This document shows, piece by piece, positions 35,709 to 45,323 of a stretch of DNA of 64,000 bases. The stretch is taken from NCBI RefSeq assembly GCF_008039575.1, contig NZ_VDUY01000001.1, positions 744,001-808,000 on the forward strand, given 5' to 3'. Within the stretch, counting starts at the first letter, position 1, and every line of letters starts with the position of its first letter. Below the pieces are notes generated by a model. It was not told the DNA's origin and searched no databases. It saw nothing but the letters and a program-made list of their open reading frames with translations. Source of the DNA: Zeimonas arvi (GTDB lineage: Bacteria; Pseudomonadota; Gammaproteobacteria; Burkholderiales; Burkholderiaceae_E). The translations under genes and the position numbers were made by a program.

Positions 35709-37241
35709 TCAGGCGAAGAAGAGCGTCGCCAGTCCGAGGAAGATCATAAACCCCATGCTGTCGGTGCTGAAAGTGAGCAACACCGACGAGCCGATGGCCG
35801 GGTCGCGCCCCAGGCGCTCGAGCGTGAACGGAACCGCGAAGGCGATCAGCGCCGCCACCAGCAGATTGAGCACGATCGCGAGCCCCATCGTGAGCCCGAT
35901 CAGCCAGCCCTGCGGCGAGGCGCGGTAGAGCAGCCAGGCGGCCAGGCCCGCGATCGTGCCCCAGGCCGCGCCGTTCAGGCCCGCGATCGCGAACTCCTTG
36001 GCCAGCAGCCGGCGCGCGTTCGAGGCGTTCACCTGCCCCAGCGCGATCGAGCGGACCAGCAGCGTCATCGTCTGGTTGCCAGTATTGCCGGCCAGGCCGG
36101 CCACGATGGGCATCAGCGTGGCGAGCGCCACCACCCGCTCGATCGTGCCTTCGAACAGGCCGATCACGCGCGACGCGAAGAAGGCGGTGCACAGGTTCAC
36201 CGCCAGCCAGGGCCAGCGGTTGCGGGCGGAGTCCCAGACGCTGGAGAACAGGTCTTCCTCCTCGCGCAGGCCGGCCTTGGCCAGCGCCTCGGAGTCGCCC
36301 TCCTCGCGGATCACGTCGAGCATCTCGGCCACCGTGACCCGGCCGATGATCCGGTTGTACGGATCGACGACCGGCGCCGAGACCAGGTCGTAGCGCTCGA
36401 AGGCCTGGGCCGCCTCGCCGGCCTCCTCGAGCGGCTGCAGCGTCAGCACGTCGCGCTTCATCACGTCGGTGACCAGCACGTCGGGCTGGTTCACCAGCAG
36501 GCGGTCGAGCGGCAGCGAGCCCAGCAGTGCGCCCTGCTCGTCGACCACGAAGACCTGGTCGGTGTGATCGGGCAGTTCCTCGAGGGTGCGCAGCTCGCGC
36601 AGGACCATGTCGAGCGTGTAGTCGTGGCGAACCGTGATCGCCTCGAAGTCCATCAGCTCGCCGACCGAGTCCTCCGGGAAGGACATCGACGCGCGCAGCT
36701 GCGCGCGCTCCTCGTGGCTGAGGCCCTGGCTGACCTCCTCGACCACGTCGGTGGGCAGATCGGGCGCGAGCTCGGCGATCTCGTCGGTGTCGAGCGTCTC
36801 GACCGCCTCGACCAGTTCCTCGCGATCCATGGACTGGATCAGCGATTCGCGCACCGAATCGGAGACCTCGAGCAGGATCTCGCCGTCGCGCTCCGACTTG
36901 ACCAGGTCCCAGACGATCATCCGGTCCGGGTACGGCAGGGCCTCGAGCACGTAGGCGATGTCGGCCGAATGCAGCCGGTCGAGCCGCGCGCGCAGCTCGG
37001 CCAGGTGCTGCTTCTCGACCAGCTGCTCGACCAGCTCGTGGCGTTCCTCGGCCTCGCCGTGCCGCTGGCGATGCGCTAGCTCGAGCACCACGCGGTGCCG
37101 GCGCAGCAGCTCCTGGACCTCGCCGAGCGCGCGCGAAGCGGCCTCCGGATCCCGCGGCTGCGAGGCGTCCGGACCGGACTCGTACTCGTGCGAAGAGGCG
37201 GCTTCGGCCTCCTCGGCGTTCAGGACGTCTTCGTCGGCCAT
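35709..37241 (-). CDS. mgtE: MgtE-type magnesium transporter
   Basis: A 510-residue Mg2+ channel. Layout: an acidic N-terminal tail, MgtE N domain (about 60-190, with EVSQGLSHEERAQLRASMSF), two CBS domains (VLVTDVMKRDVLTLQPLEEA; SAPVVDPYNRIIGRVTVAEM), then about five membrane helices with the pore segment PIVAGLAGNTGNQTMTLLVR and C-terminal SSVLLTFSTDSMGFMIFLGL. The PxxAxxxGNxGxQ form is the family hallmark. Mg2+ binding to N and CBS domains gates the pore. Start ATG 37241. It lies between the hybrid kinase and mtgA on the same strand; functional linkage is not evident. Confidence 0.94.
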   Translation of the reverse strand: MADEDVLNAEEAEAASSHEYESGPDASQPRDPEAASRALGEVQELLRRHRVVLELAHRQRHGEAEERHELVEQLVEKQHLAELRARLDRLHSADIAYVLEALPYPDRMIVWDLVKSERDGEILLEVSDSVRESLIQSMDREELVEAVETLDTDEIAELAPDLPTDVVEEVSQGLSHEERAQLRASMSFPEDSVGELMDFEAITVRHDYTLDMVLRELRTLEELPDHTDQVFVVDEQGALLGSLPLDRLLVNQPDVLVTDVMKRDVLTLQPLEEAGEAAQAFERYDLVSAPVVDPYNRIIGRVTVAEMLDVIREEGDSEALAKAGLREEEDLFSSVWDSARNRWPWLAVNLCTAFFASRVIGLFEGTIERVVALATLMPIVAGLAGNTGNQTMTLLVRSIALGQVNASNARRLLAKEFAIAGLNGAAWGTIAGLAAWLLYRASPQGWLIGLTMGLAIVLNLLVAALIAFAVPFTLERLGRDPAIGSSVLLTFSTDSMGFMIFLGLATLFFA

Positions 37242-37259
37242 GGCAAGGCCGATTCTAGA

Positions 37260-38030
37260 TCAGGGCGGGTCGATCGACCCCATCCAGCGCGCCACGAAGG
37301 CGGAGCGTCGCGCCAGCGCCGCAGAACCGGGGTTGGCGTCGTAGTAGCGCGGCCTGGGCAGCATCGCGGCCATGCGCGCCGCCTGGCCCGGGGCGAGGCG
37401 CGCGGCCGGCACGCCGAAGTGGTGACGGGCCCCTGCCTCGGCGCCGAACACGCCGGTGCCCCATTCGGCCACGTTCAGGTAGATCTCGAGGATCCGGCGC
37501 TTGCTCATCACCGCCTCGATCATGTAGGTGATGACCAGCTCCTGCCCCTTGCGCAGGTAGCTGCGCTCGCCGGACAGGAAGAGATTCTTGGCGAGCTGCA
37601 TCGTGATCGTCGAGCCGCCGTGGCTGACCCGGCCGCGCACGAGATTGCGCTCCCAGGCCTTCTCGATCGCGTCCCAGTCCACGCCCTCGTGCTCGGTGAA
37701 CCTGGCGTCTTCGGCGGCGATCACCGCCCGCTTCAGGTGCGCCGAGATGCGCTCGTAGGGCACCCACTCGAAACGCAGGTCCGCTTTCGGATTCTCCTGC
37801 CGCAGACGGGCGAGCTCGGCGCGCATGAAGGCGGTGGAGGCGGGGTCGACCTGGCTCCACCAGAGCACGTGACCGAAGTACCAGGCCTGCAGCGCAAGCA
37901 CCGCCGCGAAGGCCAGCGCGGCCGCCCAGCCCAGGGCCAGCCCGGTCAGGCGCAGCATGGCCCCGCGCGCAGCCCGGCGACGGGCACGGCGCGTGCGGCC
38001 GGCATTGCGGCTGCGGTCCCGCTTCGCCAC
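37260..38030 (-). CDS. mtgA: Monofunctional biosynthetic peptidoglycan glycosyltransferase
   Basis: A 256-residue GT51 enzyme that polymerises lipid II into glycan strands. A very basic N terminus is followed by one membrane helix (GLALGWAAALAFAAVLALQA). Catalytic motifs are intact: VIAAEDARFTEHEGVDWDAI (first Glu), GGSTITMQLAKNLFLSGERS and RKGQELVITYMIEAVMSKRR (second Glu region). Start 38030 is 3 nt after the aroE stop. The mtgA-aroE-tonB-like order is a common betaproteobacterial block. Confidence 0.95.
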   Translation of the reverse strand: MAKRDRSRNAGRTRRARRRAARGAMLRLTGLALGWAAALAFAAVLALQAWYFGHVLWWSQVDPASTAFMRAELARLRQENPKADLRFEWVPYERISAHLKRAVIAAEDARFTEHEGVDWDAIEKAWERNLVRGRVSHGGSTITMQLAKNLFLSGERSYLRKGQELVITYMIEAVMSKRRILEIYLNVAEWGTGVFGAEAGARHHFGVPAARLAPGQAARMAAMLPRPRYYDANPGSAALARRSAFVARWMGSIDPP

Positions 38031-38033
38031 GGG

Positions 38034-38882
38034 TCAGCGCGCGGCCTCGGCCGCGAGCTCGGCGCGCAGGGCCCGGTAGACCGGTTCGGTGTCGGGGCGC
38101 GTGCCGCGCCAAACCAGGAAGGACTCGGCGGCCTGCTCGACCAGCATGCCCAGGCCGTCGGAAACCCGCGGGCAGCCGGCCGCGCTCGCCTGCGCCATGA
38201 AGGCGGTCGGCCGCGCGGCGTAGACCATGTCGTAGGCCAGCCGCGCCTCGGCGAAGCGCGCGCCGGGCACCGGCAGCGCCTCGCCGCCCAGGCCGGTCGA
38301 GGTGGCGTTGACCAGCAGGTCGACGGCGCCGCCCTGCCCGAGCATCGCGTCGATCTCGTCGAAGCCGCCGCCCACCACCCGCGCGTCGTCCACATCGGCG
38401 GCCAGCTCGCGTGCCCGGCCGGCGCCGCGATTGGCGATCGCGACCCGGCTCGCGCCGGCGTCGAGCAGCGGCCGGATGACGCCGCGCGCCGCGCCGCCCG
38501 CGCCCAGCAGCATCACCGAGCGGCCGGCCAGCGGCAGGGCCAGCCGGACCTCGATGTCGCGGACCAGCCCGGCGCCGTCGGTGTTGTCGCCGTAGATCCG
38601 GTCGCCGTCGAAGGCCAGCAGGTTCACCGCGCCGGCGGCCTGCGCGCGCGCGCTGCGCAGGCCGGCCAGCGCGAAGGCGTCGAGCTTGAAGGGCAGCGTG
38701 ACGTTGAGGCCGCGCCCGCCTTCGTCGCGAAAGCGCAGCGCGACCTGCGCAAAGCCGTCGACCGGCGCGAGCAGCCGCTCGTAGACGATGTCCTGGCCGG
38801 TGGCCTCGGCAAAGCGGGCGTGGATCGCCGGCGAGCGGCTGTGGGCGATCGGGTTGCCGATCACGGCGTAACGGTCCTTCAT
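38034..38882 (-). CDS. aroE: Shikimate 5-dehydrogenase
   Basis: A 282-residue NADP-dependent enzyme reducing 3-dehydroshikimate to shikimate. The substrate motif NPIAHSRSPAIHARF is at residues 11-25; NVTLPFKLDAF carries the catalytic Lys, and GDNTDGAGLVRDIE the catalytic Asp. The NADP domain has LLGAGGAARGVIRPLLDAG and IANRGAGRARELA. It overlaps the upstream tonB-like gene by 4 nt (ATGA), so the two are translationally coupled. Confidence 0.96.
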   Translation of the reverse strand: MKDRYAVIGNPIAHSRSPAIHARFAEATGQDIVYERLLAPVDGFAQVALRFRDEGGRGLNVTLPFKLDAFALAGLRSARAQAAGAVNLLAFDGDRIYGDNTDGAGLVRDIEVRLALPLAGRSVMLLGAGGAARGVIRPLLDAGASRVAIANRGAGRARELAADVDDARVVGGGFDEIDAMLGQGGAVDLLVNATSTGLGGEALPVPGARFAEARLAYDMVYAARPTAFMAQASAAGCPRVSDGLGMLVEQAAESFLVWRGTRPDTEPVYRALRAELAAEAAR

Positions 38883-39769
38883 GGGCGGTCCACCGCCTCG
38901 GTCTCGAGCCCGCCCCGGGTGAAGTTCCAGGTGCGGACGATCTGCAGGATGTCGCCCTCGCGGGCCATCGCGTCGCTGAAGCGCGGATAGGGCGCACCGG
39001 CGAGCACGATCTGTCGCACCGCGCGGTTGAGCGCCGCGTGCTTCGACGGCTTGTCGACGATCACGTCGACCACGTTGCCGTCGCGGTCGATCTCCACGGT
39101 GATGATCAGCGAATCGTAGAGCTTGCCGCGCGCCTCGGGCGGGTAGCGCTCGGTGCCGATCTTCTCGATCCGGGCGGCCCAGTCCTCGACGTAGCGCGCG
39201 TAGCTGACACCGACCGCGTTGATGCCGTAGGTGAGCCGCTTGGGCCGCTTGTTGTAGTCGGAGATCTGCTTGTCGATCTGCGCCTGCAGGCGGGCGATCA
39301 CCGCGTCGGCGCTCTGGTCGTCCTGCCCGGTCGGCTGCGGCGCGGCCTTGGGCGCGGGACGCTCGGCCTGCACCGGCACCGGCTTGCCGGCGGCCAGCGC
39401 GAGCAGCTCGCGCTGGCGAGCCTCGAGCTCGGCGACCCGCTGGCGCTGCCGCACCAGCGCCTCGCCGTCGCTCGCCTGCTTCTCGGCCGGCAAGGGGCTG
39501 CGCGCGCGCCCCGTGTCGCGGTCGCCGCCGCCCACCATGTCGACCTGCGCCAGCACCTCGGGCCTGGCCGGACGGTTCTCGGTCTGCGCGTTCAGCAGGA
39601 TGACCTCGAGCCGCGGATCGATCGGCTCGAACCTGATCGGCGCCGGCGGGGCGAAGCGCATCATCAGCACGACCAGGTGCAGCAGCACCGACACGCCGAT
39701 CGCGAACGCGAGCCGGTCCCTCGGCACCGCGAGCCGCCGTGTCCAGGCCGGGGCAGTCATGGTGGCCAT
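38879..39769 (-). CDS. TonB-like C-terminal domain energy-transducer protein
   Basis: A 296-residue inner-membrane protein. A single N-terminal helix (LAFAIGVSVLLHLVVLMMRF) is followed by a linker with a coiled-coil-like stretch (QRQRVAELEARQRELLAL) and a TonB C-terminal domain (YVEDWAARIEKIGTERYPPE, then SLIITVEIDRDGNVVDVIVD). No exbB/exbD pair is near. In several betaproteobacteria this gene stands next to aroE and mtgA and is distinct from the iron-uptake tonB. Start ATG 39769 has GAGG upstream and is 10 nt behind the RNase gene. Confidence 0.84.
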   Translation of the reverse strand: MATMTAPAWTRRLAVPRDRLAFAIGVSVLLHLVVLMMRFAPPAPIRFEPIDPRLEVILLNAQTENRPARPEVLAQVDMVGGGDRDTGRARSPLPAEKQASDGEALVRQRQRVAELEARQRELLALAAGKPVPVQAERPAPKAAPQPTGQDDQSADAVIARLQAQIDKQISDYNKRPKRLTYGINAVGVSYARYVEDWAARIEKIGTERYPPEARGKLYDSLIITVEIDRDGNVVDVIVDKPSKHAALNRAVRQIVLAGAPYPRFSDAMAREGDILQIVRTWNFTRGGLETEAVDRP

Positions 39770-39779
39770 CCCGCGAGCC

Positions 39780-41738
39780 TCAGAGCGACCCCGCGACCGG
39801 CTCTTCGTCGGTCTCGTCGAACAGGCTGCCGGCCGCCTCGGCCTCGACGAAACGCGCCTGCACCGACAAGTCGATCTCGTCGGTGGCAAGCAGGTCGGCG
39901 ACGAAGCGCCGGCCCGGCGGCAGCATCGGCATGCCGGGCAGGCGGAAGTAGAGCGGCGCGTTCACCAGCCGCACCAGGTCCTCGCGCACCACCACCGCGT
40001 CGACGCGGGTCAGTCCCTGCTGGGCGACCCAGCGCAGGCACCAGTAGCGCTCCATCCGCTGCTGGAATTCGGCGTAGGCGGCGTACTTCGCATCGAAGGC
40101 GTTCATCACCGAGAACAAGTCGGCGTCGTTCTGGCCGAAGGGCGCGCGCTCGCCGGACAGCACCGCGACCAGCTGGCGCTGGTTGACCAGGTCCACGTAG
40201 CGGCGAAGCGGCGAGCTGGCCCACATGTACTGCGGCACGCCCAGGCCCTGGTGCGGCAGCGGATGGCTGGTGACCCGCACCCGACCTTGCTGCTGCGAGC
40301 GGTAGATGCCGGGCGTGTCGTGCTCGCCGAGCAGCCCGCCCCACTCGCAGTTGGCGAGGATGGCCATCTCGGACACGATCCGGTCCAGGGGCGAGTTGCG
40401 CCCGCGCGGCACGATCCGCACCCGCGGCTCCTCGCCCGCTTCGGCCGGATCGAGATAGAAGCTGAAGTCGGCCCGGAAGCGGGGTTCCGGCTTGCCGCGC
40501 ACCCGCTCCCGCTCGGCGCCCAGCGCCAGCGCGAGCTTCCAGAGCACGGCGAGCTCGTCGGCGAAGCGCAGCGGCTGGCCGTCGGCGTCGACCGCGGGCG
40601 CGTTGGCCGGCCCCAGCACGGCCTCGGTATACACGCCGTCGAGCAGGTCGTGGCGCAGGTTGGCCGCGACGCGCACCCGCTCGGGCTGCGAGTGCCGCCC
40701 GACGATGGCCTCGCCGTCCTCGTCGATGTCCAGGTACAGCGAGAGCGCCGGCATTTCGCGGCCTTCGTCGAGCGAGCAGGCGGCGATCAGCGGCTCGGGG
40801 AGCATCGTGATCTTGCCGCCTGGCATGTAGACGGTGGACATCCGCTCGCGGGCCACCAGGTCGAGCTCGCTGCCCGGCGCGATCGCCAGCGCGGGCGCTG
40901 CGATGTGGATGCCGATGCGCCAGCCGCGCGCAGTGCGGCGCACCGACAGCGCGTCGTCGATCTCGGTGGTGGTGGAGTCGTCGACCGAGAAGGCCTCGAC
41001 CTCTGCCAGCGGCAGCGCCGCCACCGCCTCGGCAAAGCCCTCGAGCGGATCGCGGCGCAGCGTGATGCCGAAGCCGTGAGGGAAGTGCTCGGCGGCGAAG
41101 CGCGCCATGTGCAGGTCGCGCGGCGAGGCGAAGGCGCCGAGCTCGAGCAGCAGCCGCTCCGGGCTCTTGCCGGTGGCCGCCAGCGCCCGGTCGAAGGCCT
41201 TCCAGGTCAGCGACATCTTGTCGGGCCGCACCAGCAGCCAGGCCGCCTGCTCGCCGACCTCCCTGGGCAGCCGGCCCTCGATCATCTCCTGCGCGTGGGC
41301 CTCGATCTGCGCCTCCTGCAGGCGCTTGCGCTCCAGCGCCGCCAGCGCCGCCTTCAGCGTCTCGGCCGGCGCCGGCCGGTAGTGGCCGCGGCCCTTGCGG
41401 TGGAAATGGACCGGCGCGCCCTGCAGCCGGATCAGCAGCGCGGCGGCCTGGGTCGGCGTTGCCTGCCCGCCGAAATACTCGTCGGCCAGCGCGGTGAACG
41501 CGAACTCGTCGTGCGGCGCGCACTCCCAGAGAAAATCGACGTCGATCTCCTCGGCCAGGGCGCGGGCAGCCGGCAGCATCGCCTCGGGTGCCGGCGCGTC
41601 GAAGCGCAGCAGCACGTGCGAGGCCTTGACCTTGGCCCGCTTGCCGCTGGCCAGCTCGACCTGCAGGCTGGAGCCGGCCTCCGACATCAGCGTGCCGGCC
41701 TTGAAATCGCCGTTGTCTTCGAACAGCAGGTGCTTCAT
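39780..41738 (-). CDS. RNase II/RNB-family exoribonuclease
   Basis: A 652-residue 3'-5' exoribonuclease. The RNB catalytic segment is VDDSTTTEIDDALSVRRTAR, with the clustered aspartates that bind Mg2+, followed by IGIHIAAPALAIAPGSELDL and YMPGGKITMLPEPL. The middle has RNSPLDRIVSEMAILANCEW and SSPLRRYVDLVNQRQLVAVL, usual for RNB proteins. The N-terminal 200 residues are less typical and lack a clear double cold-shock domain. The C-terminal S1-like part is short. It resembles the RNase II-like proteins often annotated in Burkholderiales rather than E. coli rnb itself. First gene of the RNase-tonB-aroE-mtgA run. Confidence 0.88.
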   Translation of the reverse strand: MKHLLFEDNGDFKAGTLMSEAGSSLQVELASGKRAKVKASHVLLRFDAPAPEAMLPAARALAEEIDVDFLWECAPHDEFAFTALADEYFGGQATPTQAAALLIRLQGAPVHFHRKGRGHYRPAPAETLKAALAALERKRLQEAQIEAHAQEMIEGRLPREVGEQAAWLLVRPDKMSLTWKAFDRALAATGKSPERLLLELGAFASPRDLHMARFAAEHFPHGFGITLRRDPLEGFAEAVAALPLAEVEAFSVDDSTTTEIDDALSVRRTARGWRIGIHIAAPALAIAPGSELDLVARERMSTVYMPGGKITMLPEPLIAACSLDEGREMPALSLYLDIDEDGEAIVGRHSQPERVRVAANLRHDLLDGVYTEAVLGPANAPAVDADGQPLRFADELAVLWKLALALGAERERVRGKPEPRFRADFSFYLDPAEAGEEPRVRIVPRGRNSPLDRIVSEMAILANCEWGGLLGEHDTPGIYRSQQQGRVRVTSHPLPHQGLGVPQYMWASSPLRRYVDLVNQRQLVAVLSGERAPFGQNDADLFSVMNAFDAKYAAYAEFQQRMERYWCLRWVAQQGLTRVDAVVVREDLVRLVNAPLYFRLPGMPMLPPGRRFVADLLATDEIDLSVQARFVEAEAAGSLFDETDEEPVAGSL

Positions 41739-41808
41739 CGTCGGGAAAGGTTACAGGACTCGGGCGCCGCCGGCCGCGGGCGGCCGATCGGCGGAGCGGA
41801 ACGGCCGC

Positions 41809-42549
41809 TCACAGCATGATGCCGCCGGAGACCTCGATCACCGCGCCGTTGATGTAGCTCGCGTCGTCCGAGGCCAGGAAGGCGTAGACGCCGGCGATCT
41901 CGTCGGGCCGGCCCAGGCGGCCCAGCGGCACCTTGTCGACCATCTTCTGCATGACGGCCTCGGGGATCGTGTCGAGGATGGGCGTGGCCACGAAGCCCGG
42001 GCAGACCGCGGCCACGCGGATGCCCTTGGGCCCGAGCTCGCGCGCCCAGGTCTTGGTGAAGCCGATCAGGCCGGCCTTGGTGGCGGCGTAGTTCGTCTGG
42101 CCGAAGTTGCCGTACAGGCCGACCACGGACGAGGCGTTCAGGATCACGCCGGCGCCCTGCAGGATCATCGTGTCGGCCACCGCCTGGGTGCAGTGGAAGA
42201 CGCCCTTCAGGTTCACGTCGATCACCTTGTCGAACTGCTCGGCGGTCATCTTGACCAGCCGCGCGTCGAGCGTGATGCCGGCGTTGTTCACCAGGCAGTC
42301 GATGCGGCCGAAGGCGTCTCGGGTGGCCTTGACCATCGCGTCGACGCTGGCCCGGTCGGTCACGTCGACCCGCAGGCCCAGCGCCCCGCCTTCGCCCGCG
42401 CCGAGCTCGGCCAGCGCAGCGGCGATGCGCTTGTCGTCGATGTCGGCCACCGCCACCCGCGCGCCGTCGCGCACGAAGCGCTTCGCCGTGGCCAGGCCGA
42501 TGCCGCTTGCCGCGCCGGTGATGATCGCCACCCTGTTCTCGAGACGCAT
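41809..42549 (-). CDS. FabG-like short-chain dehydrogenase/reductase
   Basis: A 246-residue SDR, the size of FabG/PhaB. The cofactor motif is [15 protein letters not shown] (residues 11-25), followed by [27 protein letters not shown], the catalytic Ser in [14 protein letters not shown] and Tyr/Lys in [15 protein letters not shown]. Asp near residue 37 (AVADIDD) after the second strand would favour NAD over NADP; this is inference. It could act on 3-oxoacyl-ACP, acetoacetyl-CoA or another ketone. It has no obvious operon partner: the upstream yqiA is 138 nt away. Confidence 0.85.
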   Translation of the reverse strand: MRLENRVAIITGAASGIGLATAKRFVRDGARVAVADIDDKRIAAALAELGAGEGGALGLRVDVTDRASVDAMVKATRDAFGRIDCLVNNAGITLDARLVKMTAEQFDKVIDVNLKGVFHCTQAVADTMILQGAGVILNASSVVGLYGNFGQTNYAATKAGLIGFTKTWARELGPKGIRVAAVCPGFVATPILDTIPEAVMQKMVDKVPLGRLGRPDEIAGVYAFLASDDASYINGAVIEVSGGIML

Positions 42550-42636
42550 GATCGCTTCCTTTCAGTCAGTCCGAATTCGTTTCGTTGCCGCGCGAGGCGC
42601 GACGGGTCGCCGGGGCCCCGGAACGCGCGAAGGGAT

Positions 42637-42665
42637 CGCGGCGCGCGGCCCGAGCTCGCGCCGCG
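42637..42665. terminator. Possible hairpin between yqiA and the SDR gene
   Basis: CGCGGCGCG (42637-42645) and CGCGCCGCG (42657-42665) form a perfect 9-bp stem with an 11-nt loop, 23 nt downstream of the yqiA stop on the minus strand. No U-tract follows, so it may act only weakly as a terminator. Confidence 0.3.
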
Positions 42666-42687
42666 CGGCAGATCCGTTCACGCGCCC

Positions 42688-43281
42688 TCAGCCGTCGGGC
42701 AGCATTCCCGCAAAGCCCAGGACCTCGTCGAGCAGCTCGGCGAAGTCCGACAGGCCGTGATCGCTGCCCTCGAGGACCCTCTGGCGCGCGCCGGCGTAGC
42801 GGCCGACCATCTCGCGCCAGTCGAGCAGCTCGTCGCCCTTGGCGGCCACCAGCAGGTAGCGCCCGGGAAACGTGATCGCGCCGACCTCGAGCGCGGCGAG
42901 CTCGCCCAGGTAGCGAGGTTCGAACACGAAGGGCGCATCGCTGTGGTACATCCGCTGCGGCCCGACGTGACCGCGCAGGTCGCGGGCGGGGTCGACCGCC
43001 GGGTTCAGCAGCACGGCGCGGCAACCATGCCGCTCGGCCAGCCAGGTGGCGTAGTAGCCGCCCAGCGAGCTGCCCACCAGCGTGTCATGCGGCCGGGGCA
43101 GCAGCCGCTCCGACACCAGCGCGACCGCCTCGGCCGGCGAGGCGGGCAACTGCGGGCAGACGAAGTCCGCGCCGCGGCCCAGCGCCTGCATCCGCGCGTC
43201 GATCAGCCGGGCCTTGAACGAGGCCGGCGACGAGCGGAACCCGTGCAGGTAGATCAGGCGGGGTCGTTCGGGATGCTGCAT
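42688..43281 (-). CDS. YqiA/YcfP-family esterase
   Basis: A 197-residue small alpha/beta hydrolase of the UPF0227/YqiA type. It opens with RLIYLHGFRSSPASFKA (oxyanion turn). The nucleophile Ser is in LVGSSLGGYYATWLAE, the acid in AKGDELLDW and His in GSDHGLSDF. Family members hydrolyse short acyl esters; physiological role is unclear. It is 19 nt after the mpl stop on the same strand and probably co-transcribed with mpl. Confidence 0.87.
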   Translation of the reverse strand: MQHPERPRLIYLHGFRSSPASFKARLIDARMQALGRGADFVCPQLPASPAEAVALVSERLLPRPHDTLVGSSLGGYYATWLAERHGCRAVLLNPAVDPARDLRGHVGPQRMYHSDAPFVFEPRYLGELAALEVGAITFPGRYLLVAAKGDELLDWREMVGRYAGARQRVLEGSDHGLSDFAELLDEVLGFAGMLPDG

Positions 43282-43300
43282 GGGAACCGGCCGGAGCGGA

Positions 43301-44656
43301 TCAGCCGAGCGCGGCCAGCAGCCGCTCGTGGATGCCGCCGAAACCGCCGTTGCTCATCACCAGGATCCGGTCGCCCGGACGCGCTTCTGCCGTCACCGCG
43401 GCCACCAGCGCGTCGAGGTCGTCCATCGTGCGGGCACGGGCACCCATCGGCGCCAGCGCGGCCGCGGCGTCCCAGCCCAGGTTCGCGGTGTAGCACCAGG
43501 TCAGGTCGGCATCGGCCAGGCTGGCCGGCAGCTGGGCGGCCATCGTGCCCAGCTTCATCGTGTTCGATCGCGGCTCGAGCACGGCCAGGATGCGCCCCGC
43601 GCCGCCCATGCGGGCGCGCAGGCCGGCCACCGTGGTCGCGATCGCGGTCGGGTGATGGGCGAAGTCGTCGTAAACCTGGATCCCGCCGCGCCCACCGCGC
43701 AGCTCGAGCCGGCGGCGGACCCCGCCGAACCGGCCCAGCGCGGCGATCGCGTCGGCCGGCGCCACACCGATGCGGGCCGCCGCGGCGATCGCCCCCAGCG
43801 CGTTGGCCCGGCTGTGGGCGCCGGCGAGGGGCAGCGCGCAGCGACCGTGGCGGACCTCGCCCTCGAACACGTCGAACTCGGTGCGATCCGGCAGCTCGTC
43901 GACCGCTGCCTCGTGCCAGCCCTCGGCCGAACCGAAGCGCACGCAGCCGCTCCAGACGCCACGGGCGAGCACCCGGTCCAGCGCCGGCGCCTGGGCGTTG
44001 ATCACCAGCCAGCCGCTGCGCGGCACGGTGCGCACCAGATGGTGGAACTGGGTCTCGATCGCAGCGAGATCGGGGAAGATGTCGGCGTGATCGAACTCCA
44101 GGTTGTTCAGCAGCGCCACCTGGGGCCGGTAGTGGACGAACTTCGAACGCTTGTCGAAGAAGGCCGTGTCGTACTCGTCGGCCTCGATCACGAACCATTC
44201 GCCGGCGCCGAGCCGGGCCGAAACCGGGAAATCGATCGGCACGCCGCCGATCAGGAAGCCCGGCGCCAGGCCGGCCGATTCGAGGATCCAGGCCAGCATC
44301 GACGCGGTGGTCGTCTTCCCGTGGGTGCCGGCCACGGCGGCGACCGGGCGGCCGCGCAACACATGCTCGGACAGCCACTGCGGGCCCGAGATGTAGGGCA
44401 GGCGGGCGTCGAGGATCGCCTCCATCAGCGGATTGCCGCGCGACACCACGTTGCCGACCACCCACAGGTCGGGGGCGAGCGCGAGCTGCGCCGGATCGTA
44501 GCCCTCGATCAGCTCGATGCCCAGCTTGCGCAGCTGGTCGCTCATCGGCGGATAGACATTGGCGTCGCAACCGGTGACGCGGTGGCCGGCTTCGCGGGCG
44601 ATCGCGGCGATTCCGCCCATGAAGGTTCCACAGATACCGAGAACGTGAATGTGCAT
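43301..44656 (-). CDS. mpl: Murein tripeptide (L-Ala-gamma-D-Glu-meso-DAP) ligase
   Basis: A 451-residue Mur ligase that joins recycled murein tripeptide to UDP-MurNAc, a step in cell-wall recycling. It begins MHIHVLGICGTFMGGIAAIA, the Mpl-specific N terminus. The ATP loop is GTHGKTTTASMLAWILESAG, followed by DEYDTAFFDKRSKFVHYRPQ. Start ATG 44656; the frame upstream to 44695 is not conserved-looking and overlaps the divergent gene leader. AmpD, another recycling enzyme, is in the window at 58 kb. It is divergent from the 44694 gene with only 37 nt between starts. Confidence 0.95.
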   Translation of the reverse strand: MHIHVLGICGTFMGGIAAIAREAGHRVTGCDANVYPPMSDQLRKLGIELIEGYDPAQLALAPDLWVVGNVVSRGNPLMEAILDARLPYISGPQWLSEHVLRGRPVAAVAGTHGKTTTASMLAWILESAGLAPGFLIGGVPIDFPVSARLGAGEWFVIEADEYDTAFFDKRSKFVHYRPQVALLNNLEFDHADIFPDLAAIETQFHHLVRTVPRSGWLVINAQAPALDRVLARGVWSGCVRFGSAEGWHEAAVDELPDRTEFDVFEGEVRHGRCALPLAGAHSRANALGAIAAAARIGVAPADAIAALGRFGGVRRRLELRGGRGGIQVYDDFAHHPTAIATTVAGLRARMGGAGRILAVLEPRSNTMKLGTMAAQLPASLADADLTWCYTANLGWDAAAALAPMGARARTMDDLDALVAAVTAEARPGDRILVMSNGGFGGIHERLLAALG

Positions 44657-44693
44657 CGGGGCGATAATGAAAAAGGCCCCGGATTCTAACGCC

Positions 44694-45323
44694 ATGACCG
44701 ATACCTCCCCCGACGCGCTGCGACTCGAGATCGCCGCCGTCGCCGCCCGGCTGATCGCCGACGGCGGCCTCGACTACGCCGGCGCCAAGCGCAAGGCGCT
44801 TCGCCAGGTGCTCGGCGAAGGCAGCTCGCCGAAAGCTTCGATGCCCGACAACGACGAGATCGATGCCGCGCTGCGCGAGCACCTCGACCTGTTCGACGAG
44901 GAGCACGCCGGCCGCGTCGCCAGGCGGCGCCAGGCCGCTGCGGCGCTGATGCGCCGGCTCGCACCCTTCCGGCCCTACCTGACCGGCGCCGTGTGGAAAG
45001 GGATCGTCGCCGAACATGCGCCGATCCACCTGCAACTGTTTCATGACAACCCGAAAGACGTGGAAATCCAGCTTCTGAACGACGGCATCCGCTTCGACGT
45101 GGAAACCACCCCGCACTTCCGCGATCGCAGCCGCGACGACGTCGAGGCGATCGTGTTCTGGTGGCGCGACGAGCCGGTGATGCTGTCGCTGTACGACGAG
45201 GACGACCTGCGCGGCGCGCTGCGCGGCGGCAGCGCCGGGGCCGAGCGCGGCGACCTGCCCGCGCTGCTCGCGCGAATCGAAGAGCCCGGCACGGCGGACC
45301 CGGTGGCGCGAGGCGCCCGATGA
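44694..45323 (+). CDS. Conserved protein of unknown function next to mpl
   Basis: A 209-residue soluble protein. The N-terminal half is helical and charged (GGLDYAGAKRKALRQVLGEG; IDAALREHLDLFDEEHAGRV). The second half has APFRPYLTGAVWKGIVAEHA, LQLFHDNPKDVEIQLLNDGI and VEAIVFWWRDEPVMLSLYDE, which recalls minimal nucleotidyltransferase-like folds (G-x-W followed by acidic pairs) but lacks a motif I can call with certainty. Similar proteins sit beside mpl in other betaproteobacteria. Its stop overlaps the tlpA-like start by 4 nt. Confidence 0.78.
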   Translation: MTDTSPDALRLEIAAVAARLIADGGLDYAGAKRKALRQVLGEGSSPKASMPDNDEIDAALREHLDLFDEEHAGRVARRRQAAAALMRRLAPFRPYLTGAVWKGIVAEHAPIHLQLFHDNPKDVEIQLLNDGIRFDVETTPHFRDRSRDDVEAIVFWWRDEPVMLSLYDEDDLRGALRGGSAGAERGDLPALLARIEEPGTADPVARGAR